Assembly: GCA_041485125.1 (NCBI GenBank)
Contig: JBGPIT010000284.1
Coordinates: 1-6,696 of the forward strand
DNA: 6,696 nucleotides
Direction of reading: 5' to 3'
From: JBGPIT01 sp041485125
Lineage (GTDB): Bacteria; Desulfobacterota; Binatia; UTPRO1
Part shown: one piece after another, positions 5,873-6,696 of the stretch
Numbering within the stretch: position 1 is the first letter of the stretch
How the letters are laid out: every line of letters starts with the position of its first letter
Position numbers and translations under genes: made by a program
Notes under the pieces: generated by a model
The model's database searches: none
What the model saw: the letters and a program-made list of their open reading frames with translations, nothing else
Told to the model about the DNA's origin: nothing

Positions 5873-6696
5873 ATGATCGAGACCAAGCAGCTGCAGATCT
5901 TCAAAACCATCATTGATGTTGGAAGCTTCACCGGCGCGGGCGAGCAGCTCGGCGTCAGCCAATCCGCGATCAGCCAGCACGTGCGCGCGCTCGAGGAGGA
6001 GCTCGGCGTGCCGCTGCTCGTGCGTCTCGGGCGCAGCACGCAGATGACGCCCGCGGGCGAGGTCTTGCTGCATTGCGCACGGCAGGTGCTCGAGAAGCTC
6101 GACGAGACGAGGCGGTTCCTCGAAGAGCACGCGCACGGTCGCGCCGGCGTCGTGCGCATCGGAACGCCGGAGCCGCCCTGCAACTATCTGCTGCCGGAAG
6201 TGCTCGTGGAGCTGAAGCGGCGCTTCCCGCGGATCGACGCGCGCGTCACGAGCGGACACACCGCGGCGACCCTCGGGCGGCTCGCCGCCGGCGAGCTCGA
6301 CGTCGCGCTGCTGCCGCTGCCGGTCGACGCCGGGAAGCTACGCGTGGTCGAGGTCGGGCGCGACGAGCTCGTCGCCGTCGTTCCGCCCGACCACGCGTGG
6401 ACGACGCTTCCCTTCGTGACGGCACGCGACTTCGAGAAGGAATCGTTGCTGGTCTACGATCGCGCCAGTCAGATCACCGACCTCACGCTCGGCTTTCTTC
6501 TCGAGGAAGGCATCTTCCCGCGCATCGCCGTCGAGGTCGACCATCTCGAGGCGTTGAAGGATCTCGCGCAGCGGCGGCTCGGCGTCGCCGTGTTGCCGGC
6601 GTGGTCGGCGCGACGCGAGATCGCGGCCGGCACGCTCGTGCCGGTGCGCCTCGGTCCGACGGGCCTCACGCGCGCGTGGGGCGTCATTCATGCCGA
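5873..6696 (+). CDS. LysR-family transcriptional regulator, C-terminus cut off by the window edge
   Basis: The 274 visible codons start MIETKQLQIFKTIIDVGSFT and show a typical LysR winged helix-turn-helix. The HTH lies at about 18-37 (AGEQLGVSQSAISQHVRALE), followed by the wing (LGRSTQMTPAGE, 52-63), a linker helix at about 64-88, and the effector-binding domain from about residue 92 (GVVRIGTPEP). LysR proteins are usually near 300 residues, so only the last part is missing. The gene is divergent from nirBD with 219 bases between, the usual arrangement for a LysR regulator that controls its neighbour and itself. A role in nitrate or nitrite assimilation, as for NtcB, is inferred from position; the effector cannot be read from the sequence. 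The ATG at 5873 is the only sensible start in frame, since upstream codons offer no ATG, GTG or TTG close by. Its ribosome binding site is weak (GAG three bases away), and no clear sigma-70 promoter was seen. Confidence 0.92.
   Translation, partial: MIETKQLQIFKTIIDVGSFTGAGEQLGVSQSAISQHVRALEEELGVPLLVRLGRSTQMTPAGEVLLHCARQVLEKLDETRRFLEEHAHGRAGVVRIGTPEPPCNYLLPEVLVELKRRFPRIDARVTSGHTAATLGRLAAGELDVALLPLPVDAGKLRVVEVGRDELVAVVPPDHAWTTLPFVTARDFEKESLLVYDRASQITDLTLGFLLEEGIFPRIAVEVDHLEALKDLAQRRLGVAVLPAWSARREIAAGTLVPVRLGPTGLTRAWGVIHA

Noticed and set aside
5654..6259. N-terminal extension of nirBD by about 200 residues
   Set aside because: The frame is open but antisense to the LysR gene and passes through the sigma-54 promoter; NirB homology begins only after the ATG at 5653.
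1..6696. Mobile element, CRISPR, tRNA or rRNA
   Set aside because: No transposase or integrase frame, regular spaced repeat, or RNA gene sequence was seen; all long stretches are explained by the four genes.

Overview
The window is a nitrate/nitrite assimilation cluster from a very GC-rich bacterium with strong G/C preference at third codon positions. Three genes on the minus strand form a tightly packed unit, read from right to left. They are a fused NAD(P)H nitrite reductase (nirB-nirD, 2651-5653), a multi-pass membrane protein resembling the respiratory nitrate reductase gamma subunit NarI with a C-terminal four-cysteine motif (1578-2666), and a molybdopterin nitrate reductase of the cytoplasmic NasA type (1-1575, running off the left edge). 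A divergent LysR-type regulator gene starts at 5873 on the plus strand and runs off the right edge. The sequence alone does not fix the organism. Base composition, a sigma-54 promoter and this gene set would suit a myxobacterial/deltaproteobacterial-type or related soil or sediment lineage, but that is only a guess.

The spacing argues for one transcript. The membrane-protein frame overlaps the end of nirBD, and its stop lies two bases before the GTG start of nasA. The genes could work in sequence: NasA reduces nitrate to nitrite, and NirBD reduces nitrite to ammonium with NAD(P)H. The membrane protein has no proven job. Its histidine pattern and its position suggest a heme-b, quinol-linked electron supply to the otherwise partnerless NasA.

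The 219-base divergent intergenic region (5654-5872) is the most informative regulatory stretch. It holds a full match to the sigma-54 -24/-12 consensus (TGGCAC-N5-TTGCA) facing nirBD. About 85-100 bases upstream of the start site implied by that promoter lie a degenerate NtrC-like site and a perfect 16-bp palindrome. That is a usual location for an enhancer-binding activator. A LysR protein would not normally drive a sigma-54 promoter, so two layers of control are suggested.

I do not see a wholly new system. The parts that deserve a second look are the NarI-like membrane protein, the NirB-NirD fusion that keeps all four Rieske ligands, and the sigma-54 control region. No tRNA, rRNA, CRISPR array, transposase or convincing terminator was seen. 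No stretch over 300 bases lacks a gene.
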